Below, one piece after another: positions 1 to 11,407 of a stretch of 64,000 bases of DNA. Position 1 is the first letter of the stretch. Each line of letters opens with the position of its first letter. A program made the translations under genes and the position numbers. The stretch is from NCBI GenBank assembly GCA_024449915.1, contig JAMZAV010000310.1:558001-622000 (forward strand). Direction: 5' to 3'. The notes beneath the pieces are model-generated. The model searched no databases. It saw only the letters and a program-made list of their open reading frames with translations, and had not been told where the DNA came from. Source of the stretch: Sweltsa coloradensis. Lineage: Eukaryota > Arthropoda > Insecta > Plecoptera > Chloroperlidae.

Positions 1-81
1 GTAAATCCGCATAACACATGGCAGCTCAATGCACCAATTACGCTCATCCAACAACGCGGCGGGACTTAAGCGTTTTTCTAG
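1..81 (-). mobile_element. Helitron-like element, one terminus only
   Basis: Ends ...cggcgggacttaagcgtttttCTAG followed by T. The same ~80-bp end appears in reverse orientation at 5205-5285 and in the same orientation at 44667-44749. Since the CTAG end is at 81, the body of this copy lies left of the window. Confidence 0.6.
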
Positions 82-414
82 TTGAATAGCCATGCCAACA
101 AAAACGTATGTCACATGGCCGAAGATGCTTAGGGGAACTTCACAACGATCCCTGAAATTCGAGAGCATTGAGTCAAGGCTGACTATCACGTCATGTTTGG
201 GGCAAATCACATTTCTAGTTCTCTTTCCCCGTCTGGGCCCGGGGTAAAAGCAAATGCCTCTGCTCATTTTAAATGGCTTGAGAAAACAGGCAATCCCAAC
301 CTACCTACCCCAACCCATCCCTATACTCCGAACACGCAACGTGTGGGTGCCAGGGTGTCTGACAATCTTGAGTTATACCCGAGGATGGATCTCTTTAGTA
401 CGGGCCTCGACCTG

Positions 415-801
415 TTGTGTGGGTTCATCCCATTCCCGTAGGTTAGGTTCATCATCATTCATGTATCACCCCGCCCCCTCACATATATGAGCACATCGTC
501 GTCTGTTACGACAACGAGCTAATAAACGAGCCATACGCATATTTTGTGTGGGTTCATCCCATTCCCGTAGGTTAGGTTCATCATCATTCATATCACCCCG
601 CCCCCTCACATATATGAGCACATCGTCGTCTGTTACAACAACGAGCTAATAACGAGCCATACGCATATTTTGTGTGGGTTCATCCCATTCCCGTAGGTTA
701 GGTTCATCATCATTCATGTATCACCCCGCCCCCTCACATATATATGCACATCGTCGTCTGTTACGACAACGAGCTAATAAACGAGCCATACGCATATTTT
801 G
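415..801. repeat. Tandem array, three ~128-bp units
   Basis: Three near-identical copies; the string gggttcatcc recurs at 421, 550 and 676 (spacing 129 and 126). Each unit runs through cccgtaggttaggttc, a caccccgccccctcac box, a repeated catcgtcgtctgttac segment and ends cgagccatacgcatatttt. Copies differ by a few small indels only, so the array is young. No coding potential. Confidence 0.9.
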
Positions 802-1626
802 TCGTGCAGAGCACTACGATGACCTGTGTACAAAATAAAAATACAGATTGTTGTTCCAGTTCCAGTTCGAGTCCCGGCATTTCTGTATGAACGTCATGAG
901 ATGAGTTTTCCATAAAGTGCTCCAATTAACATAGTTTCTTAACTATGATGGCCAATCATGAAACCTATTCGCTTTCAAGGAACTGACCGTCTCAACCTTC
1001 GATTCTACACACATAATACCATATAATTAAATGTGCACAGTAAACAGCTAATAATTTATTAGGTAACTTGACTTTGTTGTCTACACGGCTTTCACTATAA
1101 CCATCACAATATAGTGCATGCAATGATGTAAATCAATTTTTATCATCAAACTTGGAATGCACTTGAAGTATGTGTTTATACACAACGTAGGCATAAGTAA
1201 ATTGACAGCTCTAATTGCGGTTGTTAAATAAATTGCAGCACCGCTATCTTGTTGAGAATTTCGCAACCTTGCGGACAGCTTGAACGGACGTGAAATTTAA
1301 ACCGAGGATGAATAATTTCTTGGTTTTCTGATTATCAGTTTGATAAGCATGTTTTAAAATGCAAATGCTTGTTTAATTGTCTTCTATACTCTGCAAGATA
1401 AGGACAAGGGTATGATTGTCATTATATTTGTTAGTTGTATTAGATTCCGTACTTTCACACGACAATTCAATAAAGATAAGACCAAGAGAAAGATTATATT
1501 TGACAGTAAAATTGGATTAAACTAAATTAGTGACACTACTACAATGAAAATCAGACATGCGAAATGACGCGATGACACGACGTATTAAATAATATATAAA
1601 ATGGGTGCATAAAAATTAATAAAATA
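802..1626. other. AT-rich intergenic stretch
   Basis: No gene, splice pattern or repeat boundary is visible. Reading frames are short and unsupported. Confidence 0.5.
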
Positions 1627-2021
1627 CTAGGAAGCTTCGCAAACGCATTTTCAGGCGCGTTGTTGGATGAGCTTAATTTTTTTTTAAAGCGTAAAATTGC
1701 CATTAACATGAGAAATAATTAAAAAAGCGATTGCGCTCAAATTTCACATGAATATATTAATTCACAAAATTAAGGTTCTGTGAAAAAATCATTACAATCG
1801 GATAAGGCATGTAATTGTAAGTGTTATAAGTCGAAGAAATTTGTAAAAATCGGGAAAAATCGTAAAATTACGATTTTCATGAGAAATAATTTTTCGATTG
1901 CGCTCAAATTTCACACGAATATAAACATTCATAAAAATAAAGGTTCTGTGAAAAAATAATTACAATCGGATAAAGCATGTAGGTGTTATAAATTTTGTAA
2001 AAATCAAAAATCTCAAAAATC
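1627..2021 (+). mobile_element. Helitron-like element end with internal array, cut off by another repeat
   Basis: Begins CTAG (preceded by A, i.e. CTAG|T on the other strand), then aaacgcattttcaggcgcg and ttgttggatgagc, like the copies at 5205 and 9372. Two ~170-bp internal units follow, marked by agaaataatt...gcgattgcgctcaaatttcac at about 1710 and 1881. The expected distal end is missing; the CCAGAGCT-family repeat starts at 2022. Confidence 0.6.
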
Positions 2022-2470
2022 ATATGGGGAGGAGGGGCCCATGCTGGTCAGAACCAGCCACGGGTAAGGGGAGGAAAGGGGGTTTTCACGTCGCGGCCGT
2101 CATTGGTCTTTGTCATCGTTCGTGGTGTCATTGTCGTCATCGTCGCCGAGGGATCGTCAAGGGGGGGGGGGGGGGGGGGCAAGGTTCCCGAAGACGATTT
2201 CCAGAGCTTGCCTCTATTTTCGGGAGGTAAAATACTACCCTTCATACTAGCTGATGTTTGCGAGGTAGACTTTTTCTCTTGAATCGCCTTTTACGATTAG
2301 CAGAGCCACGCTCTGGGCCAATTCTACCCCGGGCCCAGACGGGGGGACGACGATTGCCAGAGCTCATCTCTAGTTTCGGGGAGTAATATACTCCCCTCTT
2401 ACTAGCTGATGTGTGCAAGGTGGTTTTTCTCTTAAATCGCCTTTTACGATTAGCAGAGCCATGCCGGTTT
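2022..2470 (+). repeat. CCAGAGCT-family repeat plus partial tandem copy
   Basis: 2022-2346 matches 13615-13926 along its whole length; 2347-2470 repeats only the distal part (gccagagctcatc..., tactagctgatg, ttttacgattagcagagcca). A 19-bp G run sits at about 2161-2179. A short piece of the GC-rich end also occurs near 225-247 on the other strand. Confidence 0.7.
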
Positions 2471-2637
2471 TAGATATTAGCGCCGAGTGCAAAATCTGGA
2501 GATATTCACTTAAAAACACCATTATCGCAGTTTAACAATCCAAAGTAAATACTTTCTATTCCACAGAGGTACAAAGTTTTACGTTTACGATTTTCCGCGC
2601 TGTTATTGGGAAAAGACGTGTGATGTCATAACCCTAA

Positions 2638-3047
2638 CACACATAACAAAAACTTGTAGAAATACAGCCAAACCTTACACACTCAAAAGGAATGAGATCT
2701 AAAAAAAGGGCCAAACTCATCTACCCTTCCACATTTGCGCATTCTTAATTCATTAACGTACAGTGTCCCATAACAGCATCCTCGAAAAGCTTGGCAAAAT
2801 AGAATTTGCGGTTATTAATTTAAACGTAATAGTTTATCCAAGTTCTTGTTTTCTAATTAATTTAAACGTAAACATGCAAATTCTATTTTGCCAAGCTTGT
2901 CGAGGATGCGGTTATGGGACACTGTACGTTTATGAATTAAGAATGCGCAAATGTGGAAGGGTAGATGAGCTTGGCCCTTTTTTTTAGATCTTATTCCTTT
3001 TGAGTGTGTAAGGTTTGGCTGTATTTCTACAAATTTTGTTATGTGTG
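2638..3047. repeat. 410-bp foldback palindrome, copy 1
   Basis: Left arm from 2638 (cacacataac) pairs with a right arm ending at 3047 (gttatgtgtg). The arms are about 180 bp and nearly identical as reverse complements, including cttccacatttgcgcattc and cagtgtcccataac. About 50 bp of spacer rich in atttaaacgtaa lies between them. The same palindrome recurs at 9543-9899. Confidence 0.9.
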
Positions 3048-3173
3048 TGATCTCATTACTTTTTCAAGTTCCATTACAAAATTATTTGTTAAAATATAAT
3101 ATTTTTATCAAAGTTGATTTAATTTTTATGGTATTAGCAATAACAATAGGATGAAAAATATCTAGGCCCGGAT

Positions 3174-3220
3174 CACAGATAATAGAGTACACTACCACGT
3201 AGTGTACTCTATTATCTGTG
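3174..3220. repeat. Perfect 21-bp stem with 5-nt loop
   Basis: Arms 3174-3194 and 3200-3220 are exact reverse complements (cacagataatagagtac...), the loop is ccacg, and ccgg boxes flank both sides. Probably part of a foldback element; a small-RNA precursor cannot be excluded. Confidence 0.85.
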
Positions 3221-3381
3221 CCCGGATTCATGTACATCCTGGGTATAGGTGGTATAACCATGGTATAACGACGGTATAAGGACTGGTTAAGTCTAGGCAA
3301 CTCACATCCAATTAAAACTTTCCCATTTAACAACAAACGCACAACTAACGATATTTTACACCTATTTCACTGCATCCACAG

Positions 3382-3404
3382 CATGGCTGTGGTCCACAGC
3401 CATG
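3382..3404. repeat. 23-bp perfect palindrome
   Basis: catggctgtgg - t - ccacagccatg, 11-bp arms around one central base. Function unknown; could be chance or an operator-like site. Confidence 0.7.
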
Positions 3405-5204
3405 TAAATCATCAGATAATCAAAAGAACATTGAAAATTTTCACCATCTTTTGTTTCACATTTTCATTAAAAGTGACAGGAGATTGCGTGAGTTTTTTAA
3501 AAGAAAAGAAAAGGCTTATTATTGCCGTAAAATTTGGAATAGCCTAGGACTATCATAACATTGTTTATCTGCATTAGGCTTTTAGTAATCAAAACTAGTT
3601 ATTTTTACGGGAAGTGAGTCAGAACAAAGTTGTGCTGGCCTAGGGTTGGCTAAGAAAGGCCTAGGGCTTGTCAAACATGCATGTGTAAGTATTTATTTAT
3701 CTAGTCCTATAGCCTAACGGAACTTTAGACCTACACTGTTGTATTATAAATAATTTTCTACATCTGGGCCTAGGCCAGGGACGGTTTTTGATTTGTTTTA
3801 TGAGAGTATAATGACACCTTTTCTCGTTCCACACAAAGAAGAAAAATTTAAAATGTCCGCTATTTGTTTACGTATCGCATTTTCCCGCCTAACTCTGCTT
3901 GTACCGTCAACAAGTGTCAAGTAACTATAGTTACTTGTTGATTGTATGCCTAGTGTATAAGGCTTATTTTAAAACCTTTATTTGGAAGCCTTCCAGCAAA
4001 CTTTTTCAACTTTTTTTTTCAAAAGAGACTATATTACTATAACCTTAATGTCCATGTAAAATATGAACATTGTAGCCCCACCCGTCTGGTCAGAATCGCG
4101 GGCCGATTGAAACTGACGAATTAGATGTTAGCAGTAGCAGTAGCAGTAGCAGTAGCAGTAGCTAACATCCTTAAAGTGATTTTGAGCATGTTTCAAGCCA
4201 TTTTTTCACCAAGAAGGAATAATCGTACCCCAATAAAATTTGGCATGTGTTGTCAGGTACCTAAATCCCCTCGATTGTGATAGTTTTCAAGTTCACATCA
4301 CGTTACATGACGGCTGGGTAACACCTCGAAATCACCCCAACTCTGCTTGGTGTATAAGGTGCTTGAGTGTGTAGCGCACCGCGGCTTGGCTGCGGCGCCC
4401 TAACGGGCACCTAGATATAACATGCCTTGTTTATGAATGAAATTGACCACGGTCTTCTTGTTCACAAAGCAAAATTCACCTCTCGGCCGTTCACCAGCTC
4501 GTGTTACAATAATTACCCATTGTTGACATTTTCTTTATAAAATGTATACACAAAGTTTGCAAATGTTATAGTATTATACAAATTATTGTTTCTTAATCAT
4601 GCTAGACTCAAATTTTATTCGAAAAAGACTTCTATAAGAAAGATAATAAGCAAATATGCTGTTTTTTAAATGGGCATAAAGTGAGTGAAGGGTTATGATG
4701 TATTGCCAATTGCCATGTTTTTCCCGACATTATTAAGTTAAGCTCACTTTTATGACTAAAAATATTTTAAAACAAATGAAAATTTGATATTTATGTAAGT
4801 TAATCAGAAACTGACCCTGAATATAATAGAATAGTAAAAAAATGTTGTGAGACTTCCCTATTGCTTTCAATCAATAACTATGTACTTAGATTAAAACATC
4901 TGTAATCAATAAAAACATAATACCAACCTGTAAAGGATGTAGTGGTTGAGGTTTGAGCATTACTTTTAAATTAGTAAAAAGTAAAGTAGTCGTAACTGGT
5001 GCCGGTAACAGAGTGTGGGTGATATCACTAATATACAAACTTGATCTTCAGGTTGACAACTATTATATGTATTCAATACATATACCTACCGAAGTTGTGA
5101 ACTAACCCAACAGAAACAATGATGTTGTATACGTACGATTGTCCGAACCACGGTGATTATCGGCTGTAACATAAGATCATTGACTATAGTGTAGTGTGGT
5201 GATA

Positions 5205-5804
5205 CTAGGAAAACGCTTAAGTCCCGCCGCGTTGTTGGACGAGCGTAATTGGTGAATTAAGCTGCCATGTGTTTTGCGGATTTTCTGTTGTTCTGTGAAA
5301 AAATCAGAACTTTGTTGAAATTTTTTTTAAATTAAATCAAATTAAATAATAAATTAACTTATTTTTTTTTATTAATCGTAATTTAAAAAAAGGGAAAAAA
5401 TCGTAATATTGAAATTTTCATAAGAAAAATTATTCGATTACGCACAAATTTTACACGAATATATTAATTCTTAAAATTAAGGTTCTGTGAAAAAATCATT
5501 ATAATCGGATAAAGCATGTAGGTGTTATAAGTCGAAGAAATTTTTTAAAAATCGAAAAAAATCGTAAAATTGCGATTTTCATGAGAAATAATTTTTCGAT
5601 TGCGCTCAAAAACGTGGCAGTTCTTAGTTCAGAGATTTCGAAGGCCTCCATGAAATTTCATCGCAATCGGAGTATCGGTTTAGCCGGAATCGTGTTAACA
5701 GACAGACAAAAATACAGAAAGAAAGAAAAAAAAAAAAACATTCCGGATTTTTTTCTCCAGTGTAGTGAAATGGAATCTTCGCTTCGCTCGCTACGCTCAT
5801 CCAA
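5205..5804 (+). mobile_element. Helitron-like element, complete ~600-bp copy
   Basis: Left end CTAGGAAAACGCTTAAGTCC then cgccgcgttgttggacgagcg; right end cttcgctcgctacgctcatcc. On the minus strand this reads 5' ggatgagcg ... CTAG|T 3', the CTRR-T terminus expected of Helitrons. It has two ~162-bp internal units and contains an ORF (5581-5916) that continues past the end of the element and has no recognisable domain, so it is not called. Confidence 0.6.
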
Positions 5805-6270
5805 ATATCTCTGTTTTGTACGATACATGTTGTTTACACAAAATCAAATCCCTTGCACCGTGCAATCTTTACAAGACGAATTCAAACCCTTGCAAGATCA
5901 GATAACATTCGGATGACATCGAATCGTCAACAAAATAACACAATCAGATCTTATAAATTAAATTATTAATTAATAACTCACGATTCTCATAATAAGTCGT
6001 TTGCAAAATCTAATTTTACTCATTGCGGATCGTCGTGAACGTGAAATTATTTTACTAACTGTCTACAGTGGTGTTGTAGTCGAGTTTAATCTGGAGCACG
6101 TTTTATCAAGGACGTCCAAGCGGTGAGATGTGGCATCGTATTATCTAAAGAGCCCCTCTCATTGAGCTTGTGTGACGCAATGCTGACCACTAACGCGCGA
6201 AGTTTTTAGATCGAAACTGCATTATTCTTCTACCTTCTAATAGAGGATGGGCCAGTCACAATACGGAGAG
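5805..6270. other. Upstream region of the cuticle gene
   Basis: About 470 bp between the Helitron-like copy and the TATA box. I see no further repeat or exon; enhancer sites for cuticle expression would be expected here but none can be named with confidence. Confidence 0.4.
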
Positions 6271-6306
6271 TATAAATACCGACCGCCTTGTCGATACATC
6301 ATCAGT
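6271..6306 (+). promoter_or_regulatory. TATA box and TCAGT initiator of the cuticle gene
   Basis: TATAAATA lies at 6271-6278 and an arthropod-type initiator TCAGT at 6302-6306, whose A (6304) is 33 nt from the first T of the TATA box. That is the standard spacing for a focused core promoter. The start codon follows at 6360, giving a 5' UTR of about 56 nt in the same exon. Inducible cuticle genes typically have such promoters. Confidence 0.8.
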
Positions 6307-6359
6307 GGTCCATCAGCTTCCATCCCTCAACAAACAGACCATCTACAGCAACTACAGAG

Positions 6360-8669
6360 ATGAAGATGGTAAGTAGCCAATATAATACCTTCATAGGATA
6401 TTCGAGTGAACACATTTTAGTGTTTGCTTTAAAAATTAATATTTTTTATTGAGACCAAAATGTAAACTGTGGTATTTTAACTTAACATAATATAATATTT
6501 TGTATATATGATTGAAGCCTTTTCATATACACGATCGACCATACGTAAATCGAGGGGTCTGGTTTATATGTACTCAGCTAGCCCTCGATTTACTTCTGGT
6601 CGAGGGTGTACTTAATTTAGTTGTCCCTTCGGTTTTCAGTCTTGATTACTGAAGAAGATAGTCGTTAAATAAATAAATTAATAAATTAATTAATAAATAA
6701 ATAAATAAATAAATGATAAATAAATAAATTAATAAATTAATAAATAAATAAATAAAATAAACAACAAAAGTATAACAACAATTCGTTTATTCTTCCTCTG
6801 CGTCAGACAATGTTGCTCCTCGCCTTGACGGCTGTAGCCGCCAGCGTATTCGCCGAGCCACCGTCGGGACGCCAGTACCTTCCTCCCGGCCGCTTCAACC
6901 AGGGCGCACCGTTCGCCGGTCCAAACCGCCTTCTCGCAGCGCCCTCGAGCCAATATGGCGCACCCGCGTTCCTACCGAACAGATTCGGTGTTCCTGCTAA
7001 CCAATACGGCGCGCCTGCTTTCGGGTCAAACAGATTCGGCACACCTTTCGGGCAATACGGCGCTTCCTCCTTCAATAACAACCGTTTCGGTGCTCCCCTG
7101 GGCCAGTATGGAGCTCCCTCCAGCCAGTATGGAGTTTCTTCGGGCCAGTACAATGGTGGCTATTCTGGTTCTCGCTATGGTTTCAACGGTCAAGACGCAC
7201 TTGCTGTAAGTAACATTTTACTTGGAGAGCATTGAATATGTTTAGATAGCGCTCAGTAGGGCCTACTAGCTCTCGAGACCCTATAAATGCGTGATGGTTG
7301 CAAGTTCGATTCCTGTTACCGGCGTTCATACAGCAGTTTTCTTAGTGGTTTCTTCGTCGTCACTATACTCATTAGACGAATGCCGCGCCCTACAGTCTTA
7401 AAAATAACCCTCGCCCTTCCCTTGACGATTGGCACTAATTCATTTTTCATCCAATTAGAATGCCCCACAATTATCTTTACCACTGTGTGGCCACACACGA
7501 TGCAAATTCAATCTCTCTTGCATCAATATTTTTAAATGTTACATGCAATTTTGTATGACCTACAATCATAAGTTATAACCTACAAAAATAACTATTTTGG
7601 TTATTGCCCCCTCCCGCCCCCATTTAACAAAAAGTATTTTTTCTTAAATTTTAGGCCTTGCCTAATTTTCAAGACAAGTTTGGCCATATAAAAACAATCT
7701 ATGAAAGTACAGTCACTGTCATAAGTGCCCATTGATTGGTGAAGTAAATGCTAAAAAGTGGTGGTGACCATACTTGACACAATTTTGAGATATTGTGACA
7801 AAAATACGGTGGCTTATCCGCTCGTGTATTTTGCTCTTACGACATTAGTATGGAAGGGAGCGGCGAGGGCTCGAGTCCTGCAATGACCATTGATTTTTCT
7901 AAGCATCCTTCTTTCATCCTCGATCTCAACTTAGCCACGTCTTTAAAAACTGAATTAATAGATAAATGAAACAGATATAACAATGTACAATCCACTTGAT
8001 TGAATTCTTCCTGGTAGAATACTCTTTTTTAAATTTTATATACTTATTTATAATAAAACAAAAATAAAATGTTATACTAGTTACCTACTTAGTGACACAA
8101 GTCCACAGGCTACCTTTGGCTGCAATCCGCCCCCAAACTTATAATAAAAATTATTGAACAAAATATGTTAGTGTACTCCACTCACTTAAATAAATCATAG
8201 CATTTTTGGTAGATGTTATTTATGATGGTCTATTATTGTGTTGTGCATGTTAAAATAAATGCATTAGTTTGGTGTATGCTATAGGACAAAACAAGTTAAA
8301 AAACATTTTTCTTTTTTGAAGTAAAACAGTATCATATTAATATTCAATTTTATTTTGTTCTTTCAAACCAAGCATTTTCAATACCTCCAACCATATCAGC
8401 TGTCTCACTATCATTTTGCCGCACAGGAGCCCGCGAGCTACGGCTTCTCGTACAAGGTTCAAGATGGTGTCTCTGGCAACGACTTTGGCCACCAGGAGAC
8501 TCGCCAAGGCTCCGACACTCGCGGCTCATACCACGTACTCCTCCCCGACGGTCGCACACAGATCGTCGACTATGTGGCCAACGAGGCAGGCTACACACCC
8601 ACCATCCGATATGAGGAGGGGCACGGAGGCTACTCATCCGCATCCACTTCGCTGGCGGGACCCTACTAG
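6360..8669 (+). CDS. RR-type (pro-resilin-like) cuticle protein, 3 coding exons
   Basis: Coding exons are 6360-6368, 6807-7205 and 8427-8669, all joined in phase 0, with GT donors (gtaagt, gtaagt) and AG acceptors (cgtcag, gcacag). The protein is 216 residues. Residues 1-19 form a signal peptide ending ASVFA before EPPSG. Residues 52-102 are three 17-residue repeats of the type QYGAP..NRFG.P, followed by three 7-residue QYG units (103-123). Residues 137-216 form a Rebers-Riddiford chitin-binding domain with the expected spacing: YGFSYKV, G..FGH.E, G.Y.VLLPDGR.Q.V.Y and A.EAGY. Known for the family: secreted cuticle protein that binds chitin through the RR domain, while Gly/Tyr/Pro-rich repeats give resilin-like elasticity. 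The three-residue first coding exon (MKM) is the usual layout of arthropod cuticle genes. RR-2/pro-resilin is the closest class; the exact subfamily needs a database comparison. Confidence 0.93.
6369..6806 (+). other. Cuticle gene intron 1 with inverted repeat and (TAAA)n tract
   Basis: Phase-0 intron separating the MKM exon from the signal-peptide exon. It holds a 22-bp imperfect inverted repeat (arms 6535-6556 and 6582-6603, 25 nt apart; tcgacca and taaatcgaggg are the matching cores) and a long TAAA/TTAA-type simple repeat at about 6665-6760, immediately before the acceptor. Confidence 0.7.
7206..8426 (+). other. Cuticle gene intron 2
   Basis: Phase-0 intron between the elastic repeat exon and the RR-domain exon. 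A weak RNA polymerase III B-box-like string (gttcgattcc) at about 7303 hints at an old SINE fragment. Nothing else is recognisable, and reading frames inside it are short and unsupported. Confidence 0.6.
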
Positions 8670-8874
8670 ATGACACAAACTAAACTATGATTCCACATCT
8701 CTCACGGGACTGTAAAACTCAACAGTACGAGACAATAATGCTAAATTTATATGCAAATTGAATATAGGCCCTAACTATCTTTCTGAAATACCATTATCTT
8801 GAATACACCTGTGTTTATAATGTAGATATGCTGTATATATAATCCAAACTTTTATACTTTTGTAAACTTCATTG

Positions 8875-8880
8875 AATAAA
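8875..8880 (+). terminator. Polyadenylation signal AATAAA of the cuticle gene
   Basis: An AATAAA hexamer lies about 206 nt after the TAG stop at 8667-8669. It is the first canonical signal downstream, so the 3' UTR is probably about 220-230 nt. Confidence 0.65.
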
Positions 8881-9371
8881 AAAACATTACTGACCTAAGT
8901 CAACAAGTACACAAAATTATTATTAGTGGTCCTCGAAAATATCCTGTAACATCCCGTGTCTGACTTGTCTCATCACAAAATAAGTTACTTGTCCCAACAA
9001 GAAGTCATTGACTAATCAATACTTCTAAACTAGTTGGTACAAGAACACCAAAAATATTTTAATTTTAGTTGGATTTTAATAATTACTATCAGTGGTTTCA
9101 ATCAAACAATTTCTTGAAAATATCAAATTTCTACCTACTAAAAAAATTAAAATTAAAGTGACTTCGTAAACATACAATAATCTACTAACTACTTTCCTGT
9201 AAACAATCTTTTTAAATATTAAAAAGTAAATATTGAAAACGTAATGCAGTCATGGGAATACACACACAGACTCATGATGTATGCTAGGCCTACACATATC
9301 GCAAGCTTTTAATTAATTAGCATAGTGTTAATTATATGAAATCCCAATACGTAGTTTAATAATAATTTTTA
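8881..9371. other. Intergenic, nothing recognised
   Basis: AT-rich sequence between the cuticle poly(A) signal and the next Helitron-like end. Confidence 0.4.
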
Positions 9372-11162
9372 CTAGGCCTGTTCGTAAACGCTTTTTTCAG
9401 TCGCGTTGATGGATGAGCATTTTTTGAATATTTCTGTCTGATGATTACTACGTTTTAGTATAAGTTTGATCTCATTACTTTTTTAAGTTCAATTACAAAA
9501 TGACATTACATTGCATTACACATACACATTACAAAAAAAAAACTTACACACGCAAAAGAAAATTAATGAGATATAAAAAAAGGGCAAAGCTCATCTACCC
9601 TTCCACATTTGCGCATTCTTAATTCATAAACCTACAGTGTCCCGTAACAACATCCTTGAAAAGCTTGGCAAAATAGAATTTGCAACTATTAATTCAAACG
9701 TAATAGTTCATCCGAATTCTATTTTTCCAATTAGTAATTTAAAATGTAATAGTTCATGCAAATTCTATTTTGCCGAGCTTTTCAAGGAAGTTGTTATGGG
9801 ACACTGTACGTTTCGTTTATGAATTAAGAATGCGCAAATGTGGAAGGGTAGAATAAGCTTGGCCCTTTTTTTAGATCTCATTTCTTTTGTGTGTGTAAGG
9901 TTTGGCTGTATTTTTCCAAGTTTTTGTTATGTGGGATCTCATTACTTTTTCAAGTTCAATTGCAAAATTATTTGTTAAAATATATAATAATTTTATCAAA
10001 GTCGATTTAATTGTTATGGTACTATTACCAATAACAATAGAATGTGACACATCTCATGGCCCAAAGACTTGCTTTTTCAACACATTGTAGGCGATCATTG
10101 TCAATGTCAAGTAACTATATAGTTACTTGTTGATAATATACCTGTATAAGGCTTATATTAAAACCTTCATTTGGAAGCCTTCCAGCTAACTTTTTCTTTC
10201 AAAAGGCACATCACTATTACCTTAATGTCCATGTAAAATATGAACGTTGTAGCCCCACCCGTTTGGTCAGAATCGCTGGCCAATTGTAACTGACGAATTA
10301 GACAGGGTAGCCAGTAGTACTAGTAGTAACTGACATTTTAAAAGTGATTATGAGCATGTTTCAAGCCATTTTGTCACCAAGAAGGAATGCTTGTACCCCA
10401 ACCAAATTTGGCATGTGTTGTCAGGTACCTTAATCCCCTCGATTTTTGATAGTTGTCAATTTCACATCACGTTCCATGACGGCTGGGTAACACCTCAAAA
10501 TCACCCCAACTTTGCTTGCTGTATTAGGTTCCCGAGTGTGTAGCACGCCACGGCTTGGCTGCGGCACCCTAATGGTCACCTAGATTGATATAGTATGACC
10601 AATTAACAATAGAATGTAAAAATCTCGAGGCCCAAAGACATGATTTTTGTACGCATTGTAGGTGATTGTTGTCAAGTTTCTATTATGTACTTTTTAATTA
10701 TTCATGTAAAAGGCTTTCAATACCTTTATTTCTATGAATTCTGGACAACTTTTTCAACTTTTTGTTTCAGAAGGCACTACATCACCATTACCTTAATAAT
10801 GTTCATGTAAAATATGAACATTGTAGACCCCCACAATCGGCCCAAAAATCACGAAAATATTGCATTAAAAATCGTAAAAGCACGATTTCTATGAGAAATA
10901 TTTCTTCGATTGTCCCCAAAATTTAAAAAAAAAAACATCAAAATCCAGTGATTTCAAACGTTCCCAAAAGTTTCATCAAGATCAGAGTAGCCGTTTGCCC
11001 GGTCTCGAGCTAAATATCACAAAAATATTGCATTACAATTTTTTCTAAATCGTAAAAGTTTTCATCAAGATTGCATATGCCGTTTATCCGGTAGAGAGCA
11101 CACAAAAAAATCTAATTTTTTTGGGGGGGTCAGTGAAATTGAAGTCTGCTTTGTTCATCCAA
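9372..11162 (+). mobile_element. Composite Helitron-like element with nested palindrome
   Basis: Left end CTAGGCC, then gtaaacgcttttttcagtcg and cgttgatggatgagc; right end gtgaaattgaagtctgc..ttcatcc. Both ends match (inverted) the shorter copies at 16238-16908 and 41497-42239. The extra length comes from the 9543-9899 palindrome, whose flanks repeat gatctcattac..tttaagttcaatt, and from a duplicated internal segment (10195-10590 against 10740-10870). Confidence 0.6.
9543..9899. repeat. Foldback palindrome, copy 2
   Basis: Same family as 2638-3047: arms share cttccacatttgcgcattc, the cagtgtccc box and ttggcaaaatagaatttgc. The left arm is about 20 bp shorter than in copy 1. Confidence 0.85.
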
Positions 11163-11407
11163 TCAATTCAAACCATGAGGTAGTGTCTGCATAAAAAGAT
11201 AAAAGTCAAGACATTTATCTGTACAGTTTTAATATCACTAGCCAGACCATGTATTTCATGTAACGCTTTCTAACAAGTACAGGTACTCATTTAGATACTT
11301 TAATTACTAAGTGATGTACAAATGTAACTGGTTGCAAGTAGTTGTTCATTTCTGTTTGAAAATATTGAATCCCTAGTCCTTGTGTAAACAACAAAATTGT
11401 TAATTAA

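Larger units (their letters stand above)
3048..5204. other. Composite repeat region with hairpins and a microsatellite
   Basis: No gene. 4042-4420 is a strong match to 10222-10590 (same order: taaaatatgaac, gtagccccacccg, aagccattttttcacc, tggcatgtgttgtcag, ggcacctaga). Part of it reappears in reverse at 16690-16760 and 41950-42040. Within it, 4134-4163 is an AGTAGC microsatellite flanked by inverted gatgttag/ctaacatc. Hairpins at 3174-3220 and 3382-3404 are listed separately. Confidence 0.6.

Noticed and set aside
415..801. CRISPR-like array
   Set aside because: Units are contiguous ~128-bp repeats without spacers, in a eukaryotic genome.
5581..5916. 111-aa plus-strand ORF
   Set aside because: Starts inside a Helitron-like repeat, overlaps its terminus, low-complexity Lys-rich, no domain.
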